Shown: positions 24,626 to 32,531 of the stretch, piece by piece | How positions within the stretch are numbered: the first letter of the stretch is position 1 | Layout of the letters: each line of letters opens with the position of its first letter | Assembly (NCBI RefSeq): GCF_040096285.1 | Contig: NZ_JBBMEY010000007.1 | Location: forward strand, 1-64,000 | Reading direction: 5' to 3' | DNA length: 64,000 nt | From: Ruminococcoides intestinihominis | GTDB lineage: Bacteria > Bacillota > Clostridia > Oscillospirales > Acutalibacteraceae | The notes under the pieces: model-generated | Seen by the model: only the letters and a program-made list of their open reading frames with translations | Databases searched by the model: none | What the model was told of the DNA's origin: nothing | Made by a program: the position numbers and the translations under genes

Positions 24626-26326
24626 ATGGACAATTCAAAAAAACTTCCTTCTAATAAAAGGGAAAAGGTAGTTGCCCCTAACCTAAAAAAGCAAAATCTT
24701 TTTGAAACTATATGCTCATATGGTATCACAATTCTTTGCTTTATTTTCTTTGGTTATGTGGCAATAATGTCGGTATTACAAACCAGTGAATTTGACAGTG
24801 CTAACTTTGGTGGAGAAGTTATACAGTTTAACTATGATGACCTGGTAATGAACTTCTTTTTACTTGGTGGATTCTTCTTGTTAGTCTTTGCACTAAGCAG
24901 ATACGCCAATGTTTTCAAGAAAGTTTCCGATTTAGCATTAGTAGTTGGACTTTCGGTTTACACCATAACACTTGGATTTATATGGATATTTATGGCACAG
25001 AGTGTTCCTGCTGCTGACTCAGGCACAGTTACTCAAACTGCTATGGAAGCAGCAAAAGGTAACTACCAATCATTCCAGGCAAGTAATGATACCTTCTATA
25101 ACAATGTTAGTTACTACAAGATTTATCCATTCCAACTTGGTTTTGTGTTTATCAGTGAAATTGTTTACAGAATTTTCGGTACAACAACTTCAATGCCAAT
25201 GCAGGTATTTAATGTACTGGCTTTAACTGCTCTTTACATTGCTATTGTAGCAATCAGTAAAAAATTATTTAAGAGTAAGTCAGTTACATTTATTACAGTG
25301 TTTATGTTAGCCGGTTGTATTCAGGGTATTTTATTCACAACATTTGTTTACGGTAATATTATCGGTATTGCATCAGCAATGTGGGCTTGTTACTTTGTAA
25401 TCAGATTTATGCAAAGTGAAGAAAAACGCAACTACTTAAACCTACTACCTGCGTCATTACTAATGGCACTTTCAGTTGTAGCAAAGTACAACAATATGAT
25501 TTGGCTGGCTGCTATTTGTATTGCACTTCTAATTTATATTATTAAGAATAAAAAGTGGTTACACTTTGTTTCTATTGCATTTGTAGTTTTGATTTCTGTT
25601 GGTTCATTTAACCTAGTTATTATGAGTTACGAAAAGAGAAGTGGTGTTGACCTTGGTAAAGGTGTTGACCAAATTCTTTACTTAGATGCCGGTTTAAATG
25701 AATCTGCTATGGCTCCCGGTTGGTACAACGATATGGCTAAGTCACAGTTCTTAAATGCTAACTTAGATAATAAACAAGCTGACACATGGGCTAAGACAGA
25801 TATTAAAGAAAGACTTAATAAATTTAAGCAAGACTCTCACTACAGAAACAATTTCTTTAGCAAGAAAATTCTTTCACAATGGAATGAACCATCATATGAA
25901 AGTTTATGGGTAAGCCAAGTTAAGGGTCATTACTTTGGTGAAGTTAAGGAAAATACAACACTATACAGTATTTACAATGGCAAGATAAATAAGTTCCTAT
26001 ATGACTACTTTGATTTCTTCCAGATGATTACATTTATTCTCTTTGCAATTGGTGTTGCAGGATTAATCAAAAAGAGATGTTCAGCTGAAACAATTATGAT
26101 TTTAACAGGTCTTGCCGGTGGTTTTATTTACCACACATTATTTGAAGGTAAAAGCCAATATGTACTTACATACTTTATTGTAATGATTATGTTCTCATCA
26201 TACGGTCTATATCTACTTGTTAAGCCAAAGAATTTTAACAATAACAGTGACAGTGAAAAAGAAACTCTCGGTGACAAATTCAAGAAAGTTATCTTTAAGA
26301 TTGACAGCAAAACGAGACAATCTTAA
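24626..26326 (+). CDS. Polytopic membrane protein, probable GT-C glycosyltransferase
   Basis: 566 aa with a charged cytoplasmic N-terminus (about 1-30) and about eleven membrane segments. A large extracytoplasmic loop lies at about 345-450, and the cytoplasmic tail is hydrophilic. The arrangement, with an early periplasmic loop containing acidic residues and a run of paired helices, resembles GT39/PMT-like GT-C enzymes that use polyprenyl-phosphate sugars. The family was not pinned to a named member and the donor and acceptor are unknown. The gene has its own promoter and terminator and lies against the surrounding operon, between khpA and rimM. Confidence 0.65.
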   Translation: MDNSKKLPSNKREKVVAPNLKKQNLFETICSYGITILCFIFFGYVAIMSVLQTSEFDSANFGGEVIQFNYDDLVMNFFLLGGFFLLVFALSRYANVFKKVSDLALVVGLSVYTITLGFIWIFMAQSVPAADSGTVTQTAMEAAKGNYQSFQASNDTFYNNVSYYKIYPFQLGFVFISEIVYRIFGTTTSMPMQVFNVLALTALYIAIVAISKKLFKSKSVTFITVFMLAGCIQGILFTTFVYGNIIGIASAMWACYFVIRFMQSEEKRNYLNLLPASLLMALSVVAKYNNMIWLAAICIALLIYIIKNKKWLHFVSIAFVVLISVGSFNLVIMSYEKRSGVDLGKGVDQILYLDAGLNESAMAPGWYNDMAKSQFLNANLDNKQADTWAKTDIKERLNKFKQDSHYRNNFFSKKILSQWNEPSYESLWVSQVKGHYFGEVKENTTLYSIYNGKINKFLYDYFDFFQMITFILFAIGVAGLIKKRCSAETIMILTGLAGGFIYHTLFEGKSQYVLTYFIVMIMFSSYGLYLLVKPKNFNNNSDSEKETLGDKFKKVIFKIDSKTRQS

Positions 26327-26350
26327 TAAACTAAATTAACAAAAGCAAAA

Positions 26351-26387
26351 ACTGACTCAAGTAAAACTACTTGGGTCAGTTCTTTTT
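26351..26387 (+). terminator. Terminator of the GT-C-like gene
   Basis: A 13-bp stem (26351-26363 with 26368-26380, one G-T wobble) with an AAAC loop is followed by TCTTTTT. It stands directly before the convergent khpA terminator. Confidence 0.9.
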
Positions 26388-26393
26388 CTGCAT

Positions 26394-26416
26394 AAAAATA
26401 TCCCCCATATTGGGGG
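26394..26416 (-). terminator. Terminator after khpA
   Basis: CCCCCA / TGGGGG (26402-26407 with 26411-26416) with a 3-base loop, followed on the minus strand by TATTTTT. It closes the ylxM-ffh-rpsP-khpA transcript before the inserted gene. Confidence 0.85.
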
Positions 26417-26430
26417 TTATTTTTGGAATA

Positions 26431-26664
26431 TCAGTCGATTTCAACTGATATTCTTTCGTTATTACGGATAGCTGCAGAACGAGCTACTGTACGGATAGCC
26501 TTAGCAATTCTGCCTTGCTTACCGATAATTCTACCCATATCACTTTCAGCAGCATGAATATGATATACAGTAACGCCTTCAGCATCCTTTTCGTCCTGAG
26601 TTACAAAAACCTTGTCAGGTTCTTCAACAAGACCTTTGGCAATGATTGTGAGTAATTCTGTCAT
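26431..26664 (-). CDS. khpA: KH-domain RNA-binding protein KhpA
   Basis: 77 aa, the usual length. It has a single KH domain with the GxxG loop visible as 'IGKQGRIAKAI' (about 44-54). KhpA pairs with KhpB and binds many RNAs; in Gram-positives it affects cell elongation and division. It is the old YlqC/ylqC locus directly after rpsP; the start codon overlaps the rpsP stop. The neighbouring rimM gene normally follows but is here displaced by an insertion. Confidence 0.95.
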   Translation of the reverse strand: MTELLTIIAKGLVEEPDKVFVTQDEKDAEGVTVYHIHAAESDMGRIIGKQGRIAKAIRTVARSAAIRNNERISVEID

Positions 26665-26903
26665 TATAGAATACCCTCCTTCTTTAACAATGCCTTAACT
26701 GTATCTGTAGGCTGTGCACCCTTAGCAATCCAAGTCTTAACTGCATCAGCATCAACATTAACTGTTGAAGGATTTGTTAGAGGATTGTATGTGCCGATTT
26801 CTTCGATGAAACGACCATCTCTAGGATATCTTGAGTCAGCAACTACGATTCTGTAGAAAGGAGACTTCTTAGCACCCATTCTTCTTAGTCTAATCTTTAC
26901 CAT
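26664..26903 (-). CDS. rpsP: Ribosomal protein bS16
   Basis: 79 aa, typical for bS16. It binds 16S rRNA early in 30S assembly. The signature 'MVKIRLRRMGAKKSPFYRIV' at the N-terminus and 'DGRFIEEIGTYNP' are unmistakable. It sits between ffh and khpA, as in most Firmicutes, with a GGAGGTG ribosome site. Confidence 0.99.
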   Translation of the reverse strand: MVKIRLRRMGAKKSPFYRIVVADSRYPRDGRFIEEIGTYNPLTNPSTVNVDADAVKTWIAKGAQPTDTVKALLKKEGIL

Positions 26904-26966
26904 TATATTTTCACCTCCATAATTAAGTATCTATATCACCAAAATTAATTGGATAATAACTATTTG

Positions 26967-28373
26967 TTAGAACGGAAAACCTCCACCCATTGGTGGCATT
27001 CCGTTTCCACCCATATTGCCTAGGTCACCAAGTTCATTTAAGTTTGGCATACCTTTCATCATGGCTCTGCGTTTGCCCTTCTTGCCTTTGCCGGTAAACT
27101 GTTTCATCATTTTCTGCATTTGTTCAAGTTGCTTTAGAAGTCTGTTAACTTCTTCAACCTTTCTACCTGAACCGGCAGCAATTCTTTTCTTTCTACTGGC
27201 ATTAATAAGGCTTGGCTTTTCTCTTTCGGCCTGTGTCATTGAGTAAATAATAGCCTCACACCAGTCAATCTGTCTATCGTCAATATCAGCATTTTCAAGT
27301 TGTTTTCCAAGTCCCGGAATCTTACCTAAAATGCCCTTAATAGGACCCATCTTCTTAATCTGCTCAAACTGTTGTAGCAAATCGTTAAAGTCCATCTTGT
27401 TTTCCATCATTTTCTTGGCAACTGCTTCAGCTTTCTTTTCATCAAGCTTTGCCTCTACATCTTCAATAAGAGTAAGCACATCGCCCATACCAAGGATACG
27501 GCTTGCCATTCTGTCAGGATGGAAAACTTCTAAATCCTCAAGCTTTTCACCTGTACCACAGAACTTAATTGGTTTGCCTGTAACTTCCTTAACAGAAAGT
27601 GCAGCACCACCACGAGTATCACCGTCTAACTTAGTTAGGATAACACCTGTGATTTCAAGCAAGTCATTAAATGACTTTGCAACATTAACTGCATCCTGAC
27701 CTGTCATTGAGTCGATAACCAAAAGAATTTCATCAGGATTAACTTCCTTCTTAATATTCTTTAGTTCTTCCATAAGTTCTTCATCAATGTGAAGACGACC
27801 GGCAGTATCAAGGATAACTACATCATTACCGTAGTCTTTAGCGTGTTTAATAGCCTCTTTTGCAATTTTTACAGGGTTCTTCTTGCCCATTTCAAATACA
27901 GGAGCTCCTGCCTTTGCACCAACAACCTTTAACTGGTCAATAGCAGCAGGTCTGTAAATATCACAAGCTACAAGTAAAGGTCTTCTACCCTGTGACTTTA
28001 GCATTTTTGCAAGTTTAGCAGTGTGAGTAGTTTTACCACTACCCTGAAGACCACACATCATAATTACTGTTGGTGGCTTAGATGCGAATTTAATCTTTTC
28101 TTCTTCTCCACCCATCAGTGCAGTTAGTTCTTCATTAACTATTTTAACAACCATCTGTGCAGGAGTTAGGCTTTCCATAACATCCTGACCGATAGCTCTC
28201 TCAGTAACTTTGTTAGTAAAGTTCTTAGCAACTTTAAAGTTTACATCAGCCTCTAGAAGTGCCAATCGCACTTCACGCATAGCTTCTTTAACATCACTTT
28301 CAGTAAGTTTACCTTTATTTTTTAACTTTTTAAAAGCATTACTTAGCTTATCAGAAAGACCTTCAAATGCCAC
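26967..28373 (-). CDS. ffh: Signal recognition particle protein Ffh
   Basis: 468 aa. This GTPase subunit of SRP binds 4.5S/scRNA and hydrophobic signal sequences. The N domain (about 1-90) leads into the G domain with 'GLQGSGKTTHTAKLAKML' (P loop, about 107-124), 'DTAGRLHIDEELM' and 'TKLDGDTRGG'. The M domain (about 325-450) is Met-rich, ending in a Gly/Met-rich tail. It follows ylxM by 12 bases. Confidence 0.98.
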   Translation of the reverse strand: MAFEGLSDKLSNAFKKLKNKGKLTESDVKEAMREVRLALLEADVNFKVAKNFTNKVTERAIGQDVMESLTPAQMVVKIVNEELTALMGGEEEKIKFASKPPTVIMMCGLQGSGKTTHTAKLAKMLKSQGRRPLLVACDIYRPAAIDQLKVVGAKAGAPVFEMGKKNPVKIAKEAIKHAKDYGNDVVILDTAGRLHIDEELMEELKNIKKEVNPDEILLVIDSMTGQDAVNVAKSFNDLLEITGVILTKLDGDTRGGAALSVKEVTGKPIKFCGTGEKLEDLEVFHPDRMASRILGMGDVLTLIEDVEAKLDEKKAEAVAKKMMENKMDFNDLLQQFEQIKKMGPIKGILGKIPGLGKQLENADIDDRQIDWCEAIIYSMTQAEREKPSLINASRKKRIAAGSGRKVEEVNRLLKQLEQMQKMMKQFTGKGKKGKRRAMMKGMPNLNELGDLGNMGGNGMPPMGGGFPF

Positions 28374-28385
28374 AGGACTTACCTC

Positions 28386-28760
28386 CTATTCTTGATTTAG
28401 CAGTTCATTTACAACCAGGGTCATTTCATCAACCTTAGCAATAAGTGAACTTTTATCTTCTTTATCTAAAACACATTTTGTTTCTTCAAGGGACTTTTTC
28501 AGTTTAGAAAGTCCTTCTTGAGTTTCAACAAAACGCTTGTATAATCCTAATTTTTCTTCAAAAGTTTGGAGGTTACCTTCGGCTCTCTTAATTAAGTCCC
28601 TTACTCCTTGACGAGTAATTCCCATATCATCAGCAATCTCCGAAAGTGAGAGGTCATCATTATAGTACATCTCAGTTGCATATCTAACTTTATCGGTCAA
28701 AAGTTCACCGTAAAAGTCAAGCAAAAGAGAATTCTCTATGTTCTTTTCCATTTGACTCAC
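28386..28760 (-). CDS. ylxM: SRP-operon helix-turn-helix protein YlxM
   Basis: 124 aa, the usual length. The central helix-turn-helix reads 'LSLSEIADDMGITRQGVRDLIKR' in outline (sigma-70 region 4-like, about 38-60). YlxM proteins always sit next to ffh and influence SRP activity or expression. It is the first gene of ylxM-ffh-rpsP-khpA. A strong promoter and an 8-bp hairpin lie upstream. Confidence 0.94.
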   Translation of the reverse strand: MSQMEKNIENSLLLDFYGELLTDKVRYATEMYYNDDLSLSEIADDMGITRQGVRDLIKRAEGNLQTFEEKLGLYKRFVETQEGLSKLKKSLEETKCVLDKEDKSSLIAKVDEMTLVVNELLNQE

Positions 28761-28767
28761 CTTTCAA

Positions 28768-28790
28768 CTGTAAAGTTTTTTTCTTTACAG
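28768..28790 (-). repeat. Perfect inverted repeat in the ylxM leader
   Basis: CTGTAAAG and CTTTACAG form an 8-bp stem around a 7-base A loop (minus strand), between the promoter and the ylxM ribosome site. No T run follows on the minus strand, so it is a leader structure or operator and not an obvious terminator. Confidence 0.6.
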
Positions 28791-28797
28791 CATAGTT

Positions 28798-28826
28798 ATT
28801 ATATAATAAAGCCATAATAAAGTCAA
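28798..28826 (-). promoter_or_regulatory. Promoter of ylxM-ffh-rpsP-khpA
   Basis: TTGACT (28821-28826) and a perfect TATAAT (28798-28803) on the minus strand with a 17-base spacer. It is one of the best promoter matches in the window. Confidence 0.85.
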
Positions 28827-29048
28827 TAGTTTTCTTACTTTAATTAAATTTTATTAAAATTGCCTTTGTTATATTATTTATATAAAGTTTACATCTTGTT
28901 TATATTCACTTGATTTTCACCTATATATAAATAAGTAAACATATTATATAGCAAAATAAAACAACAGAAAAACTACAAAATATATTTTTGTTAGTGAAAA
29001 TCACAAAATTAAAATTTCTGAAAAATTTTTGGTGATATGTACTAAAAA
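28827..29048. other. AT-rich divergent gap between ylxM and phoH
   Basis: Beyond the two flanking promoters nothing convincing was found in these roughly 220 very AT-rich bases. No gene-length frame, tRNA or known leader element is visible. A loose GTTTAC...GTAAAC pair at about 28887-28946 was noted but its arms are far apart. Confidence 0.4.
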
Positions 29049-29051
29049 ATG

Positions 29052-29060
29052 TGTTATAAT
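29052..29060 (+). promoter_or_regulatory. Extended -10 promoter of phoH-ybeY
   Basis: TGTTATAAT is a consensus extended -10 (TGnTATAAT). A weak TTGGTG (29029-29034) is 20 bases upstream. Transcription would start near 29067, which rules out the ATG at 29049 as the phoH start and supports the TTG at 29091. Confidence 0.75.
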
Positions 29061-29090
29061 TTATTAGTATCAAACAAATGGGGGATTATT

Positions 29091-30059
29091 TTGGAACAAA
29101 TAATCAGCATCGACAGAATGGAACACGCAGTTGCTCTTTTCGGTAGCTTTGATGAGAACATCAAAATGATTGAAAATGAGTACAATGTTCATGTAATTGG
29201 TCGAGACAGTGAATTAAAAATTTCAGGTGAAGCAGAAAGTGTAGGCAAAGCAGTAAAAGTTATTGATAGCTTACTTTCCTTTATCAACAAGGGTGAAGCC
29301 CTTAGTGAACAAAACATTAGATACTGTATGAGCCTTGTAAACGAAGGCAGTGAAGAAAAGATTCAAGAACTTTCCACTGACTGTGTATGTATTACAAGCA
29401 AAGGTAAGCCTGTTAAGCCTAAGACCTTAGGGCAGAAAAGATACTGTCAAAGTATCGCAAAGAACACTATTACAATCGGTGTTGGTCCTGCCGGTACAGG
29501 TAAAACTTATCTTGCAGTTGCAATGGCAGTTACTGCTTTCAGAGCAAAGCAAGTAAACAGAATTATCCTAACAAGACCTGCTGTAGAAGCCGGTGAAAAG
29601 TTGGGATTCTTACCCGGTGACTTACAGAGTAAGGTTGACCCATATTTAAGGCCACTATACGATGCACTATTTGATATGTTGGGTGCAGAAACCTACAACA
29701 AATATGTTGAAAGAGGTAACATTGAAGTTGCACCTTTAGCTTATATGAGAGGTAGAACTCTTGACGATAGCTTTATTATCCTTGATGAAGCGCAGAATAC
29801 TTCTAGGGAACAGATGAAAATGTTCCTTACTCGACTTGGTTTTAACTCAAAAATGGTTATTACCGGTGACATAACACAGATTGACCTACCGGGTGGAGTA
29901 AAGAGTGGTTTAAAAGATTGTATTCGTGTACTAAAGGATATTAAGGATATACAACATATTTCATTTAGCGAGAAGGATGTTGTAAGACATCACCTTGTAC
30001 AAGATATTATTAAAGCATATGCTAAGACTGAGGAGAGAAGGAAAAATGACAGAAAATAA
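29091..30059 (+). CDS. phoH: PhoH-family ATPase
   Basis: 322 aa from the TTG at 29091, which has GGGGGA six bases ahead. An earlier in-frame ATG at 29049 overlaps the promoter -10 and is rejected. The N-terminal third (about 1-75) is the KH-like region seen in PhoH. The ATPase core has Walker A 'GPAGTGKTYLAVAMA', the 'TRPAVEAGEKLGFLPGD' segment and Walker B 'FIILDEAQN'. PhoH next to ybeY is a widely conserved pair linked to RNA metabolism and ribosome quality. It overlaps ybeY by 14 bases. Confidence 0.95.
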   Translation: MEQIISIDRMEHAVALFGSFDENIKMIENEYNVHVIGRDSELKISGEAESVGKAVKVIDSLLSFINKGEALSEQNIRYCMSLVNEGSEEKIQELSTDCVCITSKGKPVKPKTLGQKRYCQSIAKNTITIGVGPAGTGKTYLAVAMAVTAFRAKQVNRIILTRPAVEAGEKLGFLPGDLQSKVDPYLRPLYDALFDMLGAETYNKYVERGNIEVAPLAYMRGRTLDDSFIILDEAQNTSREQMKMFLTRLGFNSKMVITGDITQIDLPGGVKSGLKDCIRVLKDIKDIQHISFSEKDVVRHHLVQDIIKAYAKTEERRKNDRK

Positions 30060-30552
30060 AATCAGAGTAATCATCACCAACAAGCAAAAGACTGTAAAAA
30101 TTCCTACTGGCCTAAGAATGTTAGTAAGAAGAACTTGTAACGCAGTTTTGAGAATGGAAAACTTCCAAGGTCCTGCTGAAGTTAGTGTAACTTTCGTTGA
30201 CAATGCAGGTATCAAGGAACTTAATGCACAGTACAGAAACAAAGATATTGAAACAGATGTACTATCTTTCCCTATGGGTGAAAACGGTGTATGGGACAAG
30301 AACCCTGAAACCGGTGCATATATCTTAGGTGATGTTGTAATTTCTATGGAAAAGGCTCTTAGCCAAGCTGAAACATACGGTCACTCACTTCAGAGAGAAG
30401 TTGGTTACTTAACTGCTCACAGTGTACTTCATCTTCTCGGTTATGACCATATGGAACCACTTGAAAGAGTACATATGAGAGAAAAAGAAGAATTAGTTAT
30501 GGAACAGCTTGGTCTTCCTGCAAGTATCAGCTACATTCCTGATAACGAATAA
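30046..30552 (+). CDS. ybeY: Endoribonuclease / rRNA maturation factor YbeY
   Basis: 168 aa from the ATG at 30046 (AGAAGGAAAA site), not the longer frame opening at 29995 inside phoH. It is a single-strand endoribonuclease needed for 16S rRNA 3' end maturation. The zinc-binding triad is visible as 'HSVLHLLGYDH', the H-x3-H-x5-H family signature, and 'LNAQYRNKDIETDVLSFP' is conserved. It overlaps the end of phoH. Confidence 0.97.
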   Translation: MTENKIRVIITNKQKTVKIPTGLRMLVRRTCNAVLRMENFQGPAEVSVTFVDNAGIKELNAQYRNKDIETDVLSFPMGENGVWDKNPETGAYILGDVVISMEKALSQAETYGHSLQREVGYLTAHSVLHLLGYDHMEPLERVHMREKEELVMEQLGLPASISYIPDNE

Positions 30553-30574
30553 TTTTATCCATCATAGAATATTT

Positions 30575-30619
30575 CACGCCACACAGATAAGACTACTGTC
30601 AATCTTGTGGCGTGTTTTT
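30575..30619 (+). terminator. Terminator after ybeY
   Basis: A 9-bp GC-containing stem (CACGCCACA / TGTGGCGTG) is extended by AGAT/ATCT past a bulged C, and is followed by TTTTTG. It separates phoH-ybeY from era. Confidence 0.9.
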
Positions 30620-30634
30620 GTGTAAGGATTATTA

Positions 30635-30663
30635 TTGCATAAAACCTCTGTTTCAATTATAAT
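30635..30663 (+). promoter_or_regulatory. Promoter of era
   Basis: TTGCAT (30635-30640) and a perfect TATAAT (30658-30663) with a 17-base spacer, about 28 bases ahead of the era ATG. Confidence 0.8.
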
Positions 30664-30690
30664 AGATACAGAAAATTAAGGAGTACAAAT

Positions 30691-31602
30691 ATGAACTTTA
30701 ACGATAAATCAGCCTTTATTGCAATTATTGGCAGACCTAATGTAGGCAAAAGCTCAATTCTAAATAAATTACTTGGTCAGAAAGTGGCTATTGTTTCTTC
30801 AAAGCCACAAACCACAAGAACAAGAATTATGGGTGTATTAACAGAAGGAAAGGACCAATTAGTTTTCCTAGACACACCGGGTATGCACAAACCTAAAAAT
30901 TCTCTTGGTGACTATATGGTTCGTTCAATTAACGAGTCAGTTGCAGGCGTAGATGCTTGTTTACTTGTAACAGAGGCAGGTCAGGAAATAAGAGAAAATG
31001 AAAGAATGTTAATTGAAAAGGTTAAGAAACTTGATTTACCTTGTGTATTGGCAATTAATAAAACCGACACTATAAACGACAAGGAAGTTATCCTTGAACA
31101 AATCATTAAGTATTCAAAGGAAATGGACTTTGATGCTATTGTTCCTGTATCAGCAGAAACAGGTTCAAAACTTGATGAACTAAAGGAAGAATTAAAGAAA
31201 TTCACTTCAGAAGGTGGTCATTTCTTCCCTGATGACACACTAACAGACCAACCTGAAAAGGTACTTGCTGCTGAAATGATTAGAGAAAAAATTCTAAGAC
31301 TGACAGAAAAAGAAATTCCTCATGGCACAGCAGTAGTTATCGAAAGAATGAAAATGCGTGACGACAAAAATCTTATGGATATTGACGCAACAATTTATTG
31401 TGAAAGAGATACTCACAAAGGTATCTTAATCGGCAAAAAGGGTGCAATGCTTAAAAAGATTTCCACATATGCAAGACAAGATATGGAAAACTTCTTTGGT
31501 TGCAAGGTAAACCTAAAAACATGGATTAAGGTAAAAGAGGACTGGAGAAACAAAGAAAATCTAATGCGTAGCTTTGGATTTGATAGTAATGATTTTCAGT
31601 AA
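30691..31602 (+). CDS. era: GTPase Era
   Basis: 303 aa. It binds GTP and the 3' end of 16S rRNA during 30S assembly. The G motifs are visible: 'GRPNVGKSSILN' (G1), 'TTRTRIMG' (G2), 'DTPGMHKP' (G3) and 'INKTD' (G4). The C-terminal KH domain (about 205-290) has 'GKKGAMLKKI'. The usual neighbours dgkA and cdd are absent. It has its own promoter; recO follows under another. Confidence 0.98.
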   Translation: MNFNDKSAFIAIIGRPNVGKSSILNKLLGQKVAIVSSKPQTTRTRIMGVLTEGKDQLVFLDTPGMHKPKNSLGDYMVRSINESVAGVDACLLVTEAGQEIRENERMLIEKVKKLDLPCVLAINKTDTINDKEVILEQIIKYSKEMDFDAIVPVSAETGSKLDELKEELKKFTSEGGHFFPDDTLTDQPEKVLAAEMIREKILRLTEKEIPHGTAVVIERMKMRDDKNLMDIDATIYCERDTHKGILIGKKGAMLKKISTYARQDMENFFGCKVNLKTWIKVKEDWRNKENLMRSFGFDSNDFQ

Positions 31603-31614
31603 TCCCATAATTTT

Positions 31615-31643
31615 CTGACAATATATTTATCCCTAGGTAAAAT
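31615..31643 (+). promoter_or_regulatory. Promoter of yqzL-recO-mutS2
   Basis: CTGACA (31615-31620) and TAAAAT (31638-31643) with a 17-base spacer, 20 bases ahead of the small yqzL-like gene. Confidence 0.7.
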
Positions 31644-31662
31644 ACTAATAGGGGTGATAAAA

Positions 31663-31827
31663 ATGAATGAAACAGATGCTTGGAATTACTTTTTACAAAG
31701 TGGTGCAGTAAACGATTACCTAACCTACCTATCTATACAACAAGCTAAAAATGCAGGTAAGGAGCTAGAAAACAACAATGAAAACTCTGACAGAAGGGCT
31801 AATACTGAGAGAACAGAATATCGGTGA
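31663..31827 (+). CDS. yqzL: Small YqzL-like protein
   Basis: 54 aa, acidic to neutral, with an aromatic N-terminal half ('DAWNYFLQSGAVNDYL') that matches the short YqzL family found between era and recO in Firmicutes. It has a strong site (AGGGGTG) 7 bases ahead of the ATG. The last 50 bases overlap recO in another frame, with the recO ribosome site (AAGGAG) inside this gene, which suggests translational coupling. Function unknown. Confidence 0.8.
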   Translation: MNETDAWNYFLQSGAVNDYLTYLSIQQAKNAGKELENNNENSDRRANTERTEYR

Positions 31828-32530
31828 AAGAGATAAGCTAGTAACTGTCCTTACTGTAGATAAAGGCATAATTAAAGGCTTTGCTAAAGGTGCAAAAAAT
31901 ATAAAAAGTCAAAATTGTGCCGGTACTCAGCTATTTACCTATTCTCGACTTTGCTTAATAGAAAGCAAAGGTCGAGATACATATGTTATCAGTGAGGCAA
32001 AGTCAAAGGAGCAATTCTTTGGTCTTAGGAAAGATATAGCAAATATGTGCTTAGCACAATACTTTTCTGAGTTACTGACGAATATACTTGTTGACGGTGA
32101 GAAAAACAAGGAAGTTCTATCCTTAACACTTAATTCCCTATATTTATTGTCAGAAAACAAAAAGCCCCCTACCCTAATCAAAAGTTGTTTTGAGATGAGG
32201 TTACTTTCTATTTGTGGATATATGCCTGACCTTACTATGTGCAGTATTTGTGGTGAATATGACAGAGAAACTTTTTTCTTTTTACCTCAAACAGGTTCGC
32301 TGATTTGTTCCCACTGTGCAAGCAGCGACAGTTTGCCTTTTTCCATTACAATGGACAGAGGTATTACTAAGGCACTTAGACACACTATTTATGCTGATGA
32401 CAAAAAGCTATTTTCCTTTTCACTTAACGAAAACGGACTTGACACCTTAAACAGAGCAACAGAAGAATATGTAATCCGTCAAACGGAACGACATTACAAA
32501 ACACTAGATTTTTATAAGGCAATGAGATAA
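31778..32530 (+). CDS. recO: DNA repair protein RecO
   Basis: 250 aa. It loads RecA onto SSB-covered single strands together with RecR. An N-terminal OB fold (about 1-80, 'EGLILREQNIGERDKLVTV') is followed by a helical domain with a zinc-binding Cys4 set: 'CSICG' (about 158) and 'CSHC' (about 181). The ATG follows an AAGGAG site inside the upstream small gene. The stop is one base before mutS2, so the two are coupled. Confidence 0.96.
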   Translation: MKTLTEGLILREQNIGERDKLVTVLTVDKGIIKGFAKGAKNIKSQNCAGTQLFTYSRLCLIESKGRDTYVISEAKSKEQFFGLRKDIANMCLAQYFSELLTNILVDGEKNKEVLSLTLNSLYLLSENKKPPTLIKSCFEMRLLSICGYMPDLTMCSICGEYDRETFFFLPQTGSLICSHCASSDSLPFSITMDRGITKALRHTIYADDKKLFSFSLNENGLDTLNRATEEYVIRQTERHYKTLDFYKAMR

Positions 32531-32531
32531 T

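Noticed and set aside
29049..29090. Upstream ATG as start of phoH
   Set aside because: The ATG overlaps the extended -10 box; the TTG at 29091 has a proper ribosome site.
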